Assembly (NCBI RefSeq): GCF_000349565.1
Contig: NZ_KB714607.1
Coordinates: forward strand, 160,430-224,429
Source of the DNA: Curtobacterium flaccumfaciens UCD-AKU
Lineage (GTDB): Bacteria; Actinomycetota; Actinomycetes; Actinomycetales; Microbacteriaceae
Reading direction: 5' to 3'
Length of the DNA stretch: 64,000 bases
The position numbers were made by a program, and so were the translations under genes. The notes under the pieces are model-generated. The model was not told the origin of the DNA. It did no database searches and was given only the letters and a program-made list of their open reading frames with translations. Below are positions 8,882 to 17,121 of this stretch, in pieces. The first letter of the stretch is position 1; each line of letters starts with the position of its first letter.

Positions 8882-9756
8882 TTGTCCGCCTTGCTGTTCA
8901 TCCGGGCGAGGGCGAGCATCGGCACGAGCGTCACGACGAAGAGCAGGAGGCTCAGTGCGGACGCGTAGCCGAGGTTGCCGGTGAAGCCGCGGGCGTACTG
9001 CTGGATGAGCATGACGAGCGAGTTGTCCTGCCCGCCGGGCCCGCCGGTGCCGTTGGTGAGGATGTAGAGCTCGCTGAACACCCGGAGCGCGGAGACGCAC
9101 ACCAGGATCCCGACGAGCGTCATGGTGCCGCGGACCCCGGGCATCGTGACCGACCAGAAACGTCGGACCGCGCCGGCGCCGTCGAGGGCGGCGGCTTCGT
9201 GCAGGTCCTTGCCGACGTTCCCGAGGGCGGCCAGGAAGATGATCATGTAGTAGCCGAGCCCCTTCCACACCGTCAGGCTGATGGCGCTGAGGAGCAGCAG
9301 CCACCGGTCGGTCAGGAACGGGACGCTGCCCTGCACGACGCCGAGGGCCTGCGCCATCTCGTTGATGACACCGCGGTCGTCGAGGATCCACGTCCAGATG
9401 AGCCCGACGACCACCGCGGACGCGATGACCGGCGTGTAGAACGCGGTGCGGAAGAACGCGATCCCGGGCAGCTTCTGCTGCACGAGCACCGCGATGAGGA
9501 GCGGGAGGACCGTCAGCAGCGGCAGGCACACCGCCATGTAGATGACGCTGTTGAGCAGCGCCTCCCACACCTGCGGGTCGGCGAGCAGGGTCTCGAAGTT
9601 CTTGACCCCCACCCACTGGCTGACGCCGCCGAGCGGGCTGGCGTTCGTGAACGACAACCGGACCGTGTTGATCGATGGCCACAGGCTGAACGCGACGAGC
9701 CAGATCAGTGCCGGCAGGACGAGTAACCAGGGTGTGTACCAGCGGTTGGCGCGCAT
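8878..9756 (-). CDS. Carbohydrate ABC transporter permease, MalF type (CUT1)
   Basis: Partner permease of the importer, 292 residues and about six membrane spans, starting MRANRWYTPWLLVLPALIWL. The cytoplasmic EAA loop reads DLHEAAALDGAG. It begins 33 bp after the binding-protein gene and overlaps the MalG-type gene by 4 bp, so the two permeases should be made in equal amounts. Length is typical of CUT1 permeases without a large periplasmic loop. Confidence 0.94.
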   Translation of the reverse strand: MRANRWYTPWLLVLPALIWLVAFSLWPSINTVRLSFTNASPLGGVSQWVGVKNFETLLADPQVWEALLNSVIYMAVCLPLLTVLPLLIAVLVQQKLPGIAFFRTAFYTPVIASAVVVGLIWTWILDDRGVINEMAQALGVVQGSVPFLTDRWLLLLSAISLTVWKGLGYYMIIFLAALGNVGKDLHEAAALDGAGAVRRFWSVTMPGVRGTMTLVGILVCVSALRVFSELYILTNGTGGPGGQDNSLVMLIQQYARGFTGNLGYASALSLLLFVVTLVPMLALARMNSKADK

Positions 9757-9789
9757 GGCGATCCTCCCTCTTCCTTCGTCGGGGCCGGA

Positions 9790-11082
9790 TCAGCCGTTGG
9801 CCAGCAGGCTGTTCATCTTGGTCTGGGCGGTCTCGAGCGCCTGCTTCGGCGCCACCTGCCCCTTCATCGCGAGCGCGATCTGCTGGTCGAGGAAGTCCGT
9901 CATCGCGGAGTTCGCCTCGACCGGGTTGATGACCTTCGCCGACTTCAGGGCCTCGTTCGCCAGGACCCGGGCCTCGCCGTTCACGGTGCCGTCGTCCTTC
10001 GAGAAGTACGGGTCGGACTGCGACGACGTGGTGGACGGGAAGATGTTCACCTTGTGGGCGAACGCCTCCTGGTTCTCCGCGTTCGTCATGAACTTCGCGA
10101 AGGCCTCGGCGGTGGCGAGGTGCTTCGACTTGCTCGAGACCGACAGGCCCTGCACGTAGAGCGGCGGGGTGTCGAGTGCGGGGCTGACGGTGACCTTGCC
10201 CTTGAGCGACGGGTTGTTCTTCTCGAAGTCGGCGAGCGAGGTGGCACCACCGGTGGTCCAGGCGACCTTGGCCTGTGTGAACAGGGTGGAGTTGCCGAGG
10301 TAGTCGCTGTTCAGCACGTTGGAGGGCATGTAGCCGTCCTGGTACGCGTCCTTGTAGCGGTCGATCAGGTCGGCGGCCTTCGACGAATCGGCGAAGGTGA
10401 ACTTCGTGCCGTCGGCGTTGAGCACCTTGACGCCGGCGAGCGTGAAGTCGCCGAGGCCGGGCTTCCGGCTCATCAGGTACTCGGTCGGGCAGTTGTCGTG
10501 CATGGTCTTCGCCTGCGTGAACAGCTCGTCGGTGGTCTTCGGCGGGTTCTCCGCGTCGAGGCCGCACTTGGCGAACATCGTCGAGTTCCAGTAGTTCACG
10601 TCGGTGTTGAGGTACCAGGGGTACCCGAACGTGCCGTTGACGCCCTTGTACTCGTAGGAGTCCACCGCACCGGCGACGTACGTGCTGGCGAGCTTCGAGT
10701 CGTCCTTCGCGACGTCCTGCAGGAACCCGCGCTTCGCGAGCGGCAGGGCGATGTCCGGCGGCAGGTTGATCACGTCGGGCAGGCTGTTCGACGAGGCCTG
10801 GCTGAGCACCTTGTCGGCGTACCCGTCGCCCGGCTGGTCCTGCAGCTTGACCTTCGCGTCCGGGTGAGCCTGCTCGAAGTCCTTGATGACCCCGTTGAGG
10901 TACCCCGTGTAGGTAGGCGTAAGCGCCCAGGTCTGCAGGGTGATGGTGCCGCTGATCTCGCCGCCGCCGTTGTCGGCCGCGTTCCCGCCGCTCGAGCAGC
11001 CGGTCAGGACGAGCGCCGTGGCGGCGGCCGTCGCGAGCAGCGCGGTGGCGCGGCCCCTCGTCATGCGTGTGGTGGTCCTCAT
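9790..11082 (-). CDS. Extracellular sugar-binding lipoprotein of the CUT1 importer
   Basis: First gene of the glycan operon; binds the substrate outside the membrane and delivers it to the two permeases. The 430-residue product has a type II signal peptide with lipobox LTGC (lipidated Cys29), then a family 1 solute-binding fold. The ATG at 11080-11082 (MRTTTRMTR) is chosen because it directly precedes the signal peptide; an ATG seven codons upstream is possible. A palindrome CTGAACCGGTTCAG lies 24-37 nt upstream. Neighbours suggest N-glycan-derived oligomannose as ligand, but the sequence does not show specificity. Confidence 0.93.
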   Translation of the reverse strand: MRTTTRMTRGRATALLATAAATALVLTGCSSGGNAADNGGGEISGTITLQTWALTPTYTGYLNGVIKDFEQAHPDAKVKLQDQPGDGYADKVLSQASSNSLPDVINLPPDIALPLAKRGFLQDVAKDDSKLASTYVAGAVDSYEYKGVNGTFGYPWYLNTDVNYWNSTMFAKCGLDAENPPKTTDELFTQAKTMHDNCPTEYLMSRKPGLGDFTLAGVKVLNADGTKFTFADSSKAADLIDRYKDAYQDGYMPSNVLNSDYLGNSTLFTQAKVAWTTGGATSLADFEKNNPSLKGKVTVSPALDTPPLYVQGLSVSSKSKHLATAEAFAKFMTNAENQEAFAHKVNIFPSTTSSQSDPYFSKDDGTVNGEARVLANEALKSAKVINPVEANSAMTDFLDQQIALAMKGQVAPKQALETAQTKMNSLLANG

Positions 11083-11105
11083 GGCGTCTGACTCCCTCGT
11101 CATAA

Positions 11106-11119
11106 CTGAACCGGTTCAG
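11106..11119. promoter_or_regulatory. Perfect 14-bp palindrome, probable LacI-family operator for the glycan operon
   Basis: CTGAACCGGTTCAG has the central CG step typical of LacI-family operators. It sits upstream of the binding-protein start, next to a possible -10 (TTATGA read on the minus strand), where bound repressor would block transcription. Confidence 0.7.
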
Positions 11120-11157
11120 CAGCAGTCACCGAACCCGTGTGTGGCAGCCACTGTGAA

Positions 11158-11177
11158 TGACTAAAGCGCTATAGTCA
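11158..11177. promoter_or_regulatory. Second LacI-type operator overlapping the lacI promoter
   Basis: TGACTAAAGCGCTATAGTCA is a near-perfect inverted repeat centred on AGCGCT. A -10-like TATAGT (11170-11175) is inside it, 7 nt before the GTG start of the regulator and with no ribosome-binding site between. This suggests a leaderless, autoregulated transcript. Confidence 0.65.
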
Positions 11178-11182
11178 ACCCC

Positions 11183-12214
11183 GTGGCCACCAAGCGTCGA
11201 ACGACGATCGCCGACATCGCCGCGCGGGCCGGCGTGTCCATCAGCGCGGTGTCGTTCGCGTTGAACGACCGCCCCGGCGTCTCCGACGAGACCCGTCGCC
11301 GCGTGCGCGAGATCGCCCGCGAGCTCGATTGGCAGCCGCACACCGCTGCCCGGGCGCTCGGCGGCGCGAAGGCCGGTTCCATCGGGTTCGTGCTGAACCG
11401 CCCGGCCCGGACCCTGGGCACGGAGTCGTTCTTCGGCGACCTGATCTCCGGCATCCAACTCGGACTCGCCGGCACGCACGTCGGCATGAACCTGCTCGTC
11501 GCGCGCGACGCCGAGGAGGAACTCGAGACCTACCGGGACTGGTGGCGAGGCCACCGTGTCGACGGCGTGATCGTGATCGACCCCCGTCGCGACGATGCCC
11601 GGCTCGCCCTGCTCGCCGACCTCGGCATGCCCACCGTCGTCGTCGGCTCGCACCCTTCCCCCGACGGCGCCGCCCCCACGGTCTGGATCGACGACTCGGA
11701 CGCCACCGACACCGTCCTGCGGTACCTGCACGCGCTCGGGCACCGGCGCATCGCCCACGTCGCCGGGCGGCCCGAGTTCGAGCACACCGCGATGCGCATG
11801 GACCGGCTGCGCGCCTTCGCCGCAGACGAAGGGCTCGACGACACGGTGTCCGTACCGACCGACTACTCCGCCGAGGCCGGCGCGAGCGCCACCCGGACCC
11901 TGCTGCCCCGGAGCGTCCGACCGACCGCGATCGTCTACGACAACGACGTGCTCGCCGTCGCCGGGCTGGGCGTGGCGAGCGAGATGGGCGTCGCGGTGCC
12001 CGGGGACGTCTCGATCGTGTCCTTCGACGACTCGGCGATGATCCGGCTCGTCCGCCCCGCGATCACCTCGCTCACCCGCGACACCGTCGAGCTCGGACAG
12101 CGTGCGGCGACCCTGCTGCGCGCGCAGATCGACGCGAGCACCCCGCTCCCCTCACGCCCGGGTCCCTCGCTCACCCTGAGCGTCCGCGAGTCCACCGGCC
12201 GCGCCCCCGCCTGA
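11183..12214 (+). CDS. LacI-family transcriptional regulator of the glycan cluster
   Basis: The 343-residue repressor has an N-terminal helix-turn-helix (TTIADIAARAGVSISAVSFALN, residues about 7-28, split here as TTIADIAARA and GVSISAVSFALN), a hinge around AARAL, and a periplasmic-binding-type sensor domain. It is divergent from the importer and hydrolase genes, the usual arrangement for a local sugar-responsive repressor. Start is GTG at 11183, directly after the putative operator. A short copy of its 3' end (CGCGCCCCC.CCTGACCCGC) reappears about 58 bp downstream of the stop. The inducer is unknown; a mannose-containing oligosaccharide is inferred. Confidence 0.93.
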   Translation: MATKRRTTIADIAARAGVSISAVSFALNDRPGVSDETRRRVREIARELDWQPHTAARALGGAKAGSIGFVLNRPARTLGTESFFGDLISGIQLGLAGTHVGMNLLVARDAEEELETYRDWWRGHRVDGVIVIDPRRDDARLALLADLGMPTVVVGSHPSPDGAAPTVWIDDSDATDTVLRYLHALGHRRIAHVAGRPEFEHTAMRMDRLRAFAADEGLDDTVSVPTDYSAEAGASATRTLLPRSVRPTAIVYDNDVLAVAGLGVASEMGVAVPGDVSIVSFDDSAMIRLVRPAITSLTRDTVELGQRAATLLRAQIDASTPLPSRPGPSLTLSVRESTGRAPA

Positions 12215-12389
12215 CCCGCACCGGACGTCGGCGCCGACGACTCGCTCCCGCCGCCGCCGCGCCCCCACCTGACCCGCTCCCGCTGCCGCCGCGCCCGCCG
12301 CAGCTCCCGAAGCGCGGCGCGGCTGCCTGCACCTGGCGCGCACGCACCGCACTGCGCCGACGCGGGACGACGTGGTCTTCTCCGCGCCG

Positions 12390-12437
12390 TGACGGTTCTG
12401 GTTCACGAAACCCGAGGATCGCGAACCAGAACCGTCA
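12390..12437. repeat. Perfect 15-bp stem-loop, copy 2 of a dispersed pair
   Basis: Arms TGACGGTTCTGGTTC (12390-12404) and exact complement (12423-12437) with an 18-nt loop. Relative to copy 1 (2266-2313), each arm has one compensating base change (C to T, G to A), so the stem has been conserved. It lies between the convergent lacI and araC-type genes and may end both transcripts. Confidence 0.75.
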
Positions 12438-12476
12438 TCGACGCGGAGCGGAATCTCCTTCTCCCACGGGCAACGG

Positions 12477-13172
12477 TCACCGGCGGTTCGTCGGGGGCCG
12501 GACCCGGTCGAGGGCCCGCCGCATGGACGACGTCGTGCTGAAGCCGAAGCGGGTCGCGACGTCGTCCGGGCGGTCGCCCCGCGTGAGCGCGCTCCGGACG
12601 GCGAGACTGCGGTACCAGCGGCCGAGCTGCGCGGGCGAGCGTCCCGTCGCTGCGGCGCACCGGCGCTCGAGGGTGCGCTCCGACATGTCGATGTCGGCGA
12701 GGAGCGTCCGCACGGATGGTTGACCGGCCGGATCGAACAGGCGGTCGAGGATCCGCGCGAGACCGTTGTCGCCGAGCATCGGGGGCGGGTTGTCGCGGAG
12801 CACCGTCGTGACGACGAGCCGGGCGAGGGCCTGCTGCTGCGCGCCGTGCCACCTGCCGCCGTCGAGGTGCCCGACGTGGCGCAGCGCGAGGCCGACGTCG
12901 GGCGAGGGAGCGCCGGGCGGGCCGGTCGTCGCGACGGGTGGGAGCGCGAGGACCTCGTCGGCGAGCGGGCCGAGCGTTGCGGTGCCGACGTCGACGATCG
13001 CGATGTCGTCTCCGCGCCGGATCCAGACGGAGCGGGACCGCGTCGCCACCCAGACGTGCGTGCCCGTCGGTTCGACGTCGAGCGTCCATGCCTCGTCGTC
13101 GGAGCGGACCTCGGCGCCCGGCCCGATCTGGAGCCCGACGGCGTCGATCAGTGCTCGGAGCGCATCACCCAT
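12477..13172 (-). CDS. AraC-family helix-turn-helix regulator
   Basis: The 231-residue product has a C-terminal AraC-type DNA-binding domain: first HTH around ADIDMSERTLERRCAAATGR, second around DDVATRFGFSTTSSMRRAL. The N-terminal 120 residues are a cupin-like sensor region rich in beta strands. I start at the ATG at 13170-13172 (MGDALRALID); the longer open frame would overlap the divergent kinase gene. It is divergent from the two-component pair, with 133 bp between the starts. The effector is unknown. Confidence 0.82.
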   Translation of the reverse strand: MGDALRALIDAVGLQIGPGAEVRSDDEAWTLDVEPTGTHVWVATRSRSVWIRRGDDIAIVDVGTATLGPLADEVLALPPVATTGPPGAPSPDVGLALRHVGHLDGGRWHGAQQQALARLVVTTVLRDNPPPMLGDNGLARILDRLFDPAGQPSVRTLLADIDMSERTLERRCAAATGRSPAQLGRWYRSLAVRSALTRGDRPDDVATRFGFSTTSSMRRALDRVRPPTNRR

Positions 13173-13305
13173 CCGACGAGCGTGATCCACGGGCAGGACG
13201 CGCGGACGTGGAGCGGGCAACCTGTGGAAGAGGGGGGATAACCCCACCCGGGGTTGGGGAGAGGGCAGGATGGGGGAACGGCTCCGCGATCGCGAGGCTG
13301 GATGC

Positions 13306-14889
13306 ATGACCGACACCGACCGCCTCGACCAGGCGCGAACCGTCCCGCTGGACGACGTCACGCCTTCGCCCGACCAGGCCCAGACCGTCCCACTGGGCGA
13401 GTCCGTGCCCCCTGGAGCCACCAAGCCGATGCCCCAGTACCCGCGCCAGCACCAGCACGACACCGGGGACACTCAGGGTGCCCGGCAGTCCCCGCCGGCG
13501 TCGTGGAGCGCCACCCCGCGCGTCGGGTCCGGCCCGGTCGGCGACCCCGGTTCGGGTCGTGGGTCCGGCATGACCGCTGGACAGTTCTACCGTGACGCGT
13601 GGAGGCGCCTGCCGCGGGACTTCGGCTACATGGCACTCACCGCCGTACTGCTCTGCACGCTGTACTTCGCGTTCCCGGCGGCGGTCTTCGGCGGCGGCTT
13701 CCGCGACCTGTTCAACCCGTTCGTCCTGCTCATGTTCTTCATCGCGCTGTTCGTGGCGCGGTGGCTCGGACAGTTCGAGAAGCTCCGCATGAGCTGGGCC
13801 GACCGACGCCCGATCCGCCCGGTGGACTGGACGCCCCGCTGGCAGCAGAACTGGTGGACCCGCACCGGCTCGGCAGTCGCCAACCCGCACTACTGGCTCT
13901 ACCTGCTGCACGCCGCGGTCGTCTACCCGCTCGTCGCGGTCGCGACCGTCGGGACCGGTGCACTGCTGCTCGTCGGCTTCGCCTGGCCGATCGTCGTGGG
14001 CGGACTGTACTTCGCGAACAACGTCCGGGTCGGCTACTTCACGGACAGCGTCGGGTTCGTGACCGGCGTCGGTGCCCTCGGCCTGCTGTCGATGACCGCT
14101 TCGGTCGTGCTCTTCCCGCTCTGGGCCCGCGGGTCCGTCCTCGCGCACTACTGGGTCGACTTCGGCCTGCTGGGTGGCTTCCGGGCCGAGCAGCTCGAGC
14201 AGCGCGTCGCCGGCCTGCAGGCCTCCCGTGCCGGTGCCGTCACCGCCGAGGGGCAGGCGCTCCGCCAGATCGAGCGCGACCTGCACGACGGCCCACAGCA
14301 GCGGCTGGTGCGACTCCGCATGGACCTGTCCGCCGCCGAGCGCGCCTTCGAGAAGGACCCCGAGAAGGCCAAGCAGCTCATCGGTGAGGCATCCGAGCAC
14401 GCCCAGGACGCCCTCGACGAACTGCGCGCACTGTCCCGCGGCTTCGCCCCGCCGATCCTGCTCGACCGCGGACTCGTCGCGGCGCTCGAGGCACTGGTCG
14501 CCCGCACCCCGATCCCGGTGGGCCTGGACGTCCGGCTGCCCGAGGGCCTGGAGCTCGCCACGGAGATCCAGCGCAACGTGTACTTCACGGTGAGCGAACT
14601 CCTGACGAACACGATGAAGCACGCCGGCGCCACCACCGCCGGGGTGTACCTCGGCCTGGTCGTCGACGCCTCGGGTCTCTGGTACCTGACGGTCAGCGTC
14701 ACCGACGACGGCCGGGGTGGCGCACGACCGCAGCAGGGCCACGGGATCGAGGGCCTGATCGGCCGCATGCGGGCCCTCGACGGCGACCTGGTCGTCTCGA
14801 GCCCCGAGGGCGGCCCGACCGAGGCCACCGCCCGGATCCCCCTCGGAGCCCTGAACGGCGTGCCGACGGCGGCGAACCAGCGGTCGTGA
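13306..14889 (+). CDS. Sensor histidine kinase, NarL/DesK-type (HisKA_3)
   Basis: Membrane sensor of a two-component system. The 527-residue protein has a disordered Thr/Pro-rich N-terminus of about 85 residues, then several membrane spans (about 110-275), then a HisKA_3 dimerisation helix with the phosphorylated histidine at about residue 327 in RDLHDGPQQR, and a GHKL ATPase domain with an N-box ELLTNTMKHA and a DDGRGG G-box. The ATG at 13306 (MTDTDRLDQ) is preferred to one 12 codons upstream. The response regulator follows after 39 bp. The signal is unknown. Confidence 0.92.
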   Translation: MTDTDRLDQARTVPLDDVTPSPDQAQTVPLGESVPPGATKPMPQYPRQHQHDTGDTQGARQSPPASWSATPRVGSGPVGDPGSGRGSGMTAGQFYRDAWRRLPRDFGYMALTAVLLCTLYFAFPAAVFGGGFRDLFNPFVLLMFFIALFVARWLGQFEKLRMSWADRRPIRPVDWTPRWQQNWWTRTGSAVANPHYWLYLLHAAVVYPLVAVATVGTGALLLVGFAWPIVVGGLYFANNVRVGYFTDSVGFVTGVGALGLLSMTASVVLFPLWARGSVLAHYWVDFGLLGGFRAEQLEQRVAGLQASRAGAVTAEGQALRQIERDLHDGPQQRLVRLRMDLSAAERAFEKDPEKAKQLIGEASEHAQDALDELRALSRGFAPPILLDRGLVAALEALVARTPIPVGLDVRLPEGLELATEIQRNVYFTVSELLTNTMKHAGATTAGVYLGLVVDASGLWYLTVSVTDDGRGGARPQQGHGIEGLIGRMRALDGDLVVSSPEGGPTEATARIPLGALNGVPTAANQRS

Positions 14890-14928
14890 CCCCACGGGGG
14901 CGCCCGCGCTCCCACTAGGCTGGTCGGC

Positions 14929-15591
14929 ATGACAGACGGCCTGGATGCAGCACGCATCCGGGCCGTCGTCGTCGACGACGCCGTCCTGCTGCGCGAGGGC
15001 CTGGCCCGCGTGCTCGACGAGGCCGGCATCGACGTCATCGGGCAGTACTCCGACGCCCGGGCCTTCCTGGCGACCCTGCCCGAGGGTGCGCCGGACGTCG
15101 TGGTGATGGACGTGCGGATGCCGCCGACCTTCACCGACGAAGGGGTCCGCGCCGCCGTCGAGACCCGCCGGATCGCGCCACGGACGGGTGTGCTCCTGCT
15201 CTCCCAGTACGTCGAGGCCACCTACGCCGAGGACGTCCTGGCCGCCGGTGCGACCGGCATCGGCTACCTGCTCAAGGACCGTGTCACCCGGCTCGAGGAG
15301 ATCGACGACGCCGTCCGCCGCATCGCCGCCGGGGGCACCGTGCTCGACCCCGAGGTCGTCACGCAGCTGATGAGCCGCCGCCGCGACCCGCTCGCCGCGC
15401 TCACCCCGCGCGAGCGTGACGTGCTCGGGCTGATGGCCGAGGGCCGCACGAACGCCGCGATCGCCCGCGCCCTGGTGATCGGCACCGGCGCCGTCGAGAA
15501 GCACGTGTCGAGCATCTTCGGCAAGCTCGCGCTCGAGGACACCGGAGAGGACCACCGCCGTGTCCTCGCCGTCCTCGCCTACCTCGGATGA
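14929..15591 (+). CDS. NarL/LuxR-family response regulator
   Basis: Partner of the upstream kinase. Residues 1-125 form a receiver domain with acidic pocket D16-D17 and phospho-acceptor D61 (VVMDVRMPP). Residues about 150-215 form a LuxR-type HTH (LTPRERDVLGLMAEGRTN). It is 220 residues, a normal length. The downstream transporter frame opens inside its 3' end, so translation may be coupled. Confidence 0.94.
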   Translation: MTDGLDAARIRAVVVDDAVLLREGLARVLDEAGIDVIGQYSDARAFLATLPEGAPDVVVMDVRMPPTFTDEGVRAAVETRRIAPRTGVLLLSQYVEATYAEDVLAAGATGIGYLLKDRVTRLEEIDDAVRRIAAGGTVLDPEVVTQLMSRRRDPLAALTPRERDVLGLMAEGRTNAAIARALVIGTGAVEKHVSSIFGKLALEDTGEDHRRVLAVLAYLG

Positions 15592-16462
15592 GCCGAGCCC
15601 TGTGATGAACCGGGTCCCCGCGCCCCTGCTGGCCCTCACCGCGATGGTGTCCGTCCAACTCGGCGCCGCGATCGCGAAGACCCACTTCGACGAGGTCGGT
15701 GCGGTCGGGGCCGCCACGCTCCGGCTCGTCATCGGTGCCGTCGTCCTCGCCCTGGTGGTCCGTCCACGCGTCCGGCACTGGACGCGGGCGCAGTGGCTCG
15801 GTGCGGTCGGCCTCGGCCTGGCGCTCGGCGGCATGAACGTCTTCATCTACCTGTCGTTCGCGAGCATCCCGATCGGTGTCGCCGTGACGATCGAGTTCCT
15901 CGGGCCGCTCGCCCTGTCGCTCGTGCACACCCGGCGCTGGCGTGATGCCCTGTGGGCCGTGCTGGCGCTCGCGGGGGTCGTGCTGCTCGGCGTCGGCCCG
16001 ACCGCGGTGACCGAGGTGGGCGGGGTCGTCTGGGCGGTCCTCGCGGCCGGCTGCTGGGCGGGCTACATCGTGATGAACCGGCACGTCGGCGCCGCGATCC
16101 CCGGCGTCGACGGGCTCGTCGTGTCGATGGTGGTCGCGATGCTCGTGTCGCTGCCGTTCGGGCTCCGGTCCGCGGTCGACGGCGTCGTGCACGAACCGGC
16201 GCTCCTGCTCGTCTTCGGTGCCGTCGCCGTGCTGTCCAGCGTGCTGCCGTACGCCCTCGAGATGCTCGCGCTCCGCCGGATGCCGACACGGGTGTTCGGG
16301 GTGCTGCAGAGCCTCGGCCCGGCGATCGCCGCCCTGGCCGGCCTGGTGGTGCTGGCCGAAGGGCTGTCGGTGCTCGAGACGGTCGCCCTGGCGTGCGTCA
16401 CCGCCGCGAGCGTCGGCGTGACGCTGTCGGCGCGTCGCCGACGTGGCGGACCGGTGGGGTGA
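15560..16462 (+). CDS. EamA/RhtA-type drug/metabolite exporter
   Basis: Ten-span inner-membrane transporter made of two EamA repeats, about 300 residues; relatives export amino acids or metabolites such as threonine and homoserine. A GTG at 15560, inside the response-regulator gene and preceded by GGAGAGG, gives a 15-residue polar head before the first span. The alternative is the ATG at 15605 (MNRVPAPLLAL), with a weaker ribosome-binding site. Substrate cannot be assigned. A strong hairpin follows the stop. Confidence 0.88.
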   Translation: MSSPSSPTSDEPSPVMNRVPAPLLALTAMVSVQLGAAIAKTHFDEVGAVGAATLRLVIGAVVLALVVRPRVRHWTRAQWLGAVGLGLALGGMNVFIYLSFASIPIGVAVTIEFLGPLALSLVHTRRWRDALWAVLALAGVVLLGVGPTAVTEVGGVVWAVLAAGCWAGYIVMNRHVGAAIPGVDGLVVSMVVAMLVSLPFGLRSAVDGVVHEPALLLVFGAVAVLSSVLPYALEMLALRRMPTRVFGVLQSLGPAIAALAGLVVLAEGLSVLETVALACVTAASVGVTLSARRRRGGPVG

Positions 16463-16469
16463 ACGAAGA

Positions 16470-16517
16470 GGAGGCCCGGATCACGTCCGCCGACGGCGGT
16501 GCGTGATCCGGGCCTCC
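16470..16517. terminator. Bidirectional terminator hairpin
   Basis: GGAGGCCCGGATCAC (16470-16484) pairs exactly with 16503-16517 around an 18-nt loop that itself holds CCGCCG/CGGCGG. It lies between the convergent EamA gene and the 50-residue ORF. Confidence 0.8.
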
Positions 16518-16529
16518 TGAGAAGTCCGT

Positions 16530-16682
16530 CTACTCGTCGCGCAGGAAGTCTGCGTACGTGGGTTCCGACTGCTCACCCGACAGCAGGGCCGGATCGTTGA
16601 TCCGACGCTCGACGTAGGCGCTGATGACCTCGGGCGGGGTGAGCACGTGGGCGACCCAGGACGGCACCGCTGCGTTCTTCAT
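16530..16682 (-). CDS. Small 50-residue hypothetical protein
   Basis: A short gene below the usual ORF length cut. It starts MKNAAVPSWVAHVLTPPEVI and ends TYADFLRDE, with a textbook GGAGG seven bases before the ATG. The composition is balanced (not the Arg/Pro-rich pattern of shadow frames), with a central helix-prone stretch ISAYVERRIND and an acidic end. It is bounded downstream by a terminator hairpin. I do not recognise a family; no signal peptide or membrane span is seen. Confidence 0.72.
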   Translation of the reverse strand: MKNAAVPSWVAHVLTPPEVISAYVERRINDPALLSGEQSEPTYADFLRDE

Positions 16683-16783
16683 GGTGCCTCCTTCGTGAGC
16701 ACGGGTCCGGACCGAATGCCTCGATCAGTGAGTTACTTGCTGAACCCGTGTTCGCTAAACCATCCTCGGGGTGTGGGCGGAAG

Positions 16784-17113
16784 TCAACGCAGTGCGTTCT
16801 GCGGACTCCGGTTCGCGCTGTCCCGGTCGGCACGGAGCGTGCGGTGCTTCACCGCGGAACGCCACACCCACGCCTCGGCCTGCTGCCCGAACTGCGCCCA
16901 CTCCACGAGCACGGCGTCGCGGGTCCAGCTCTTCGCGAAGGCCTTCACCCGAACGTGGAAGGTCGGGAACTGGATCCACGCCCAGACCGGCTTCGGGGTG
17001 ACGGCGTGGCAGACGTCGTCGCCGCGGGCGTCCTCGGACAGGGAGTAGGCGCGCGGACGCTCGACCTCCGGGTGTTCCGGGGGCTGCCACCGGTTCTCGC
17101 GACGCCGTCCCAC
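16784..17113 (-). CDS. Orphan 109-residue protein behind an SOS box
   Basis: I do not recognise this protein. It starts with GTG at 17113 (VGRRRENRW) and has a tryptophan-rich central part (PKPVWAWIQFPTFHVRVKAF, then KSWTRDAVLVEWAQFGQQAE), predicted mixed beta/alpha, with no signal peptide or membrane span. Basic residues flank both ends, so nucleic-acid contact is possible but unproven. A perfect actinobacterial LexA box lies 9-24 bp before the start, which makes damage-inducible expression the best clue to its role. Composition is natural for a real gene. Confidence 0.72.
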   Translation of the reverse strand: MGRRRENRWQPPEHPEVERPRAYSLSEDARGDDVCHAVTPKPVWAWIQFPTFHVRVKAFAKSWTRDAVLVEWAQFGQQAEAWVWRSAVKHRTLRADRDSANRSPQNALR

Positions 17114-17121
17114 GACGGTAT

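Noticed and set aside
13165-15846. An 893-codon minus-strand frame opposite the histidine kinase and response regulator
   Set aside because: Composition is that of a shadow frame, and both opposite genes have complete catalytic motifs.
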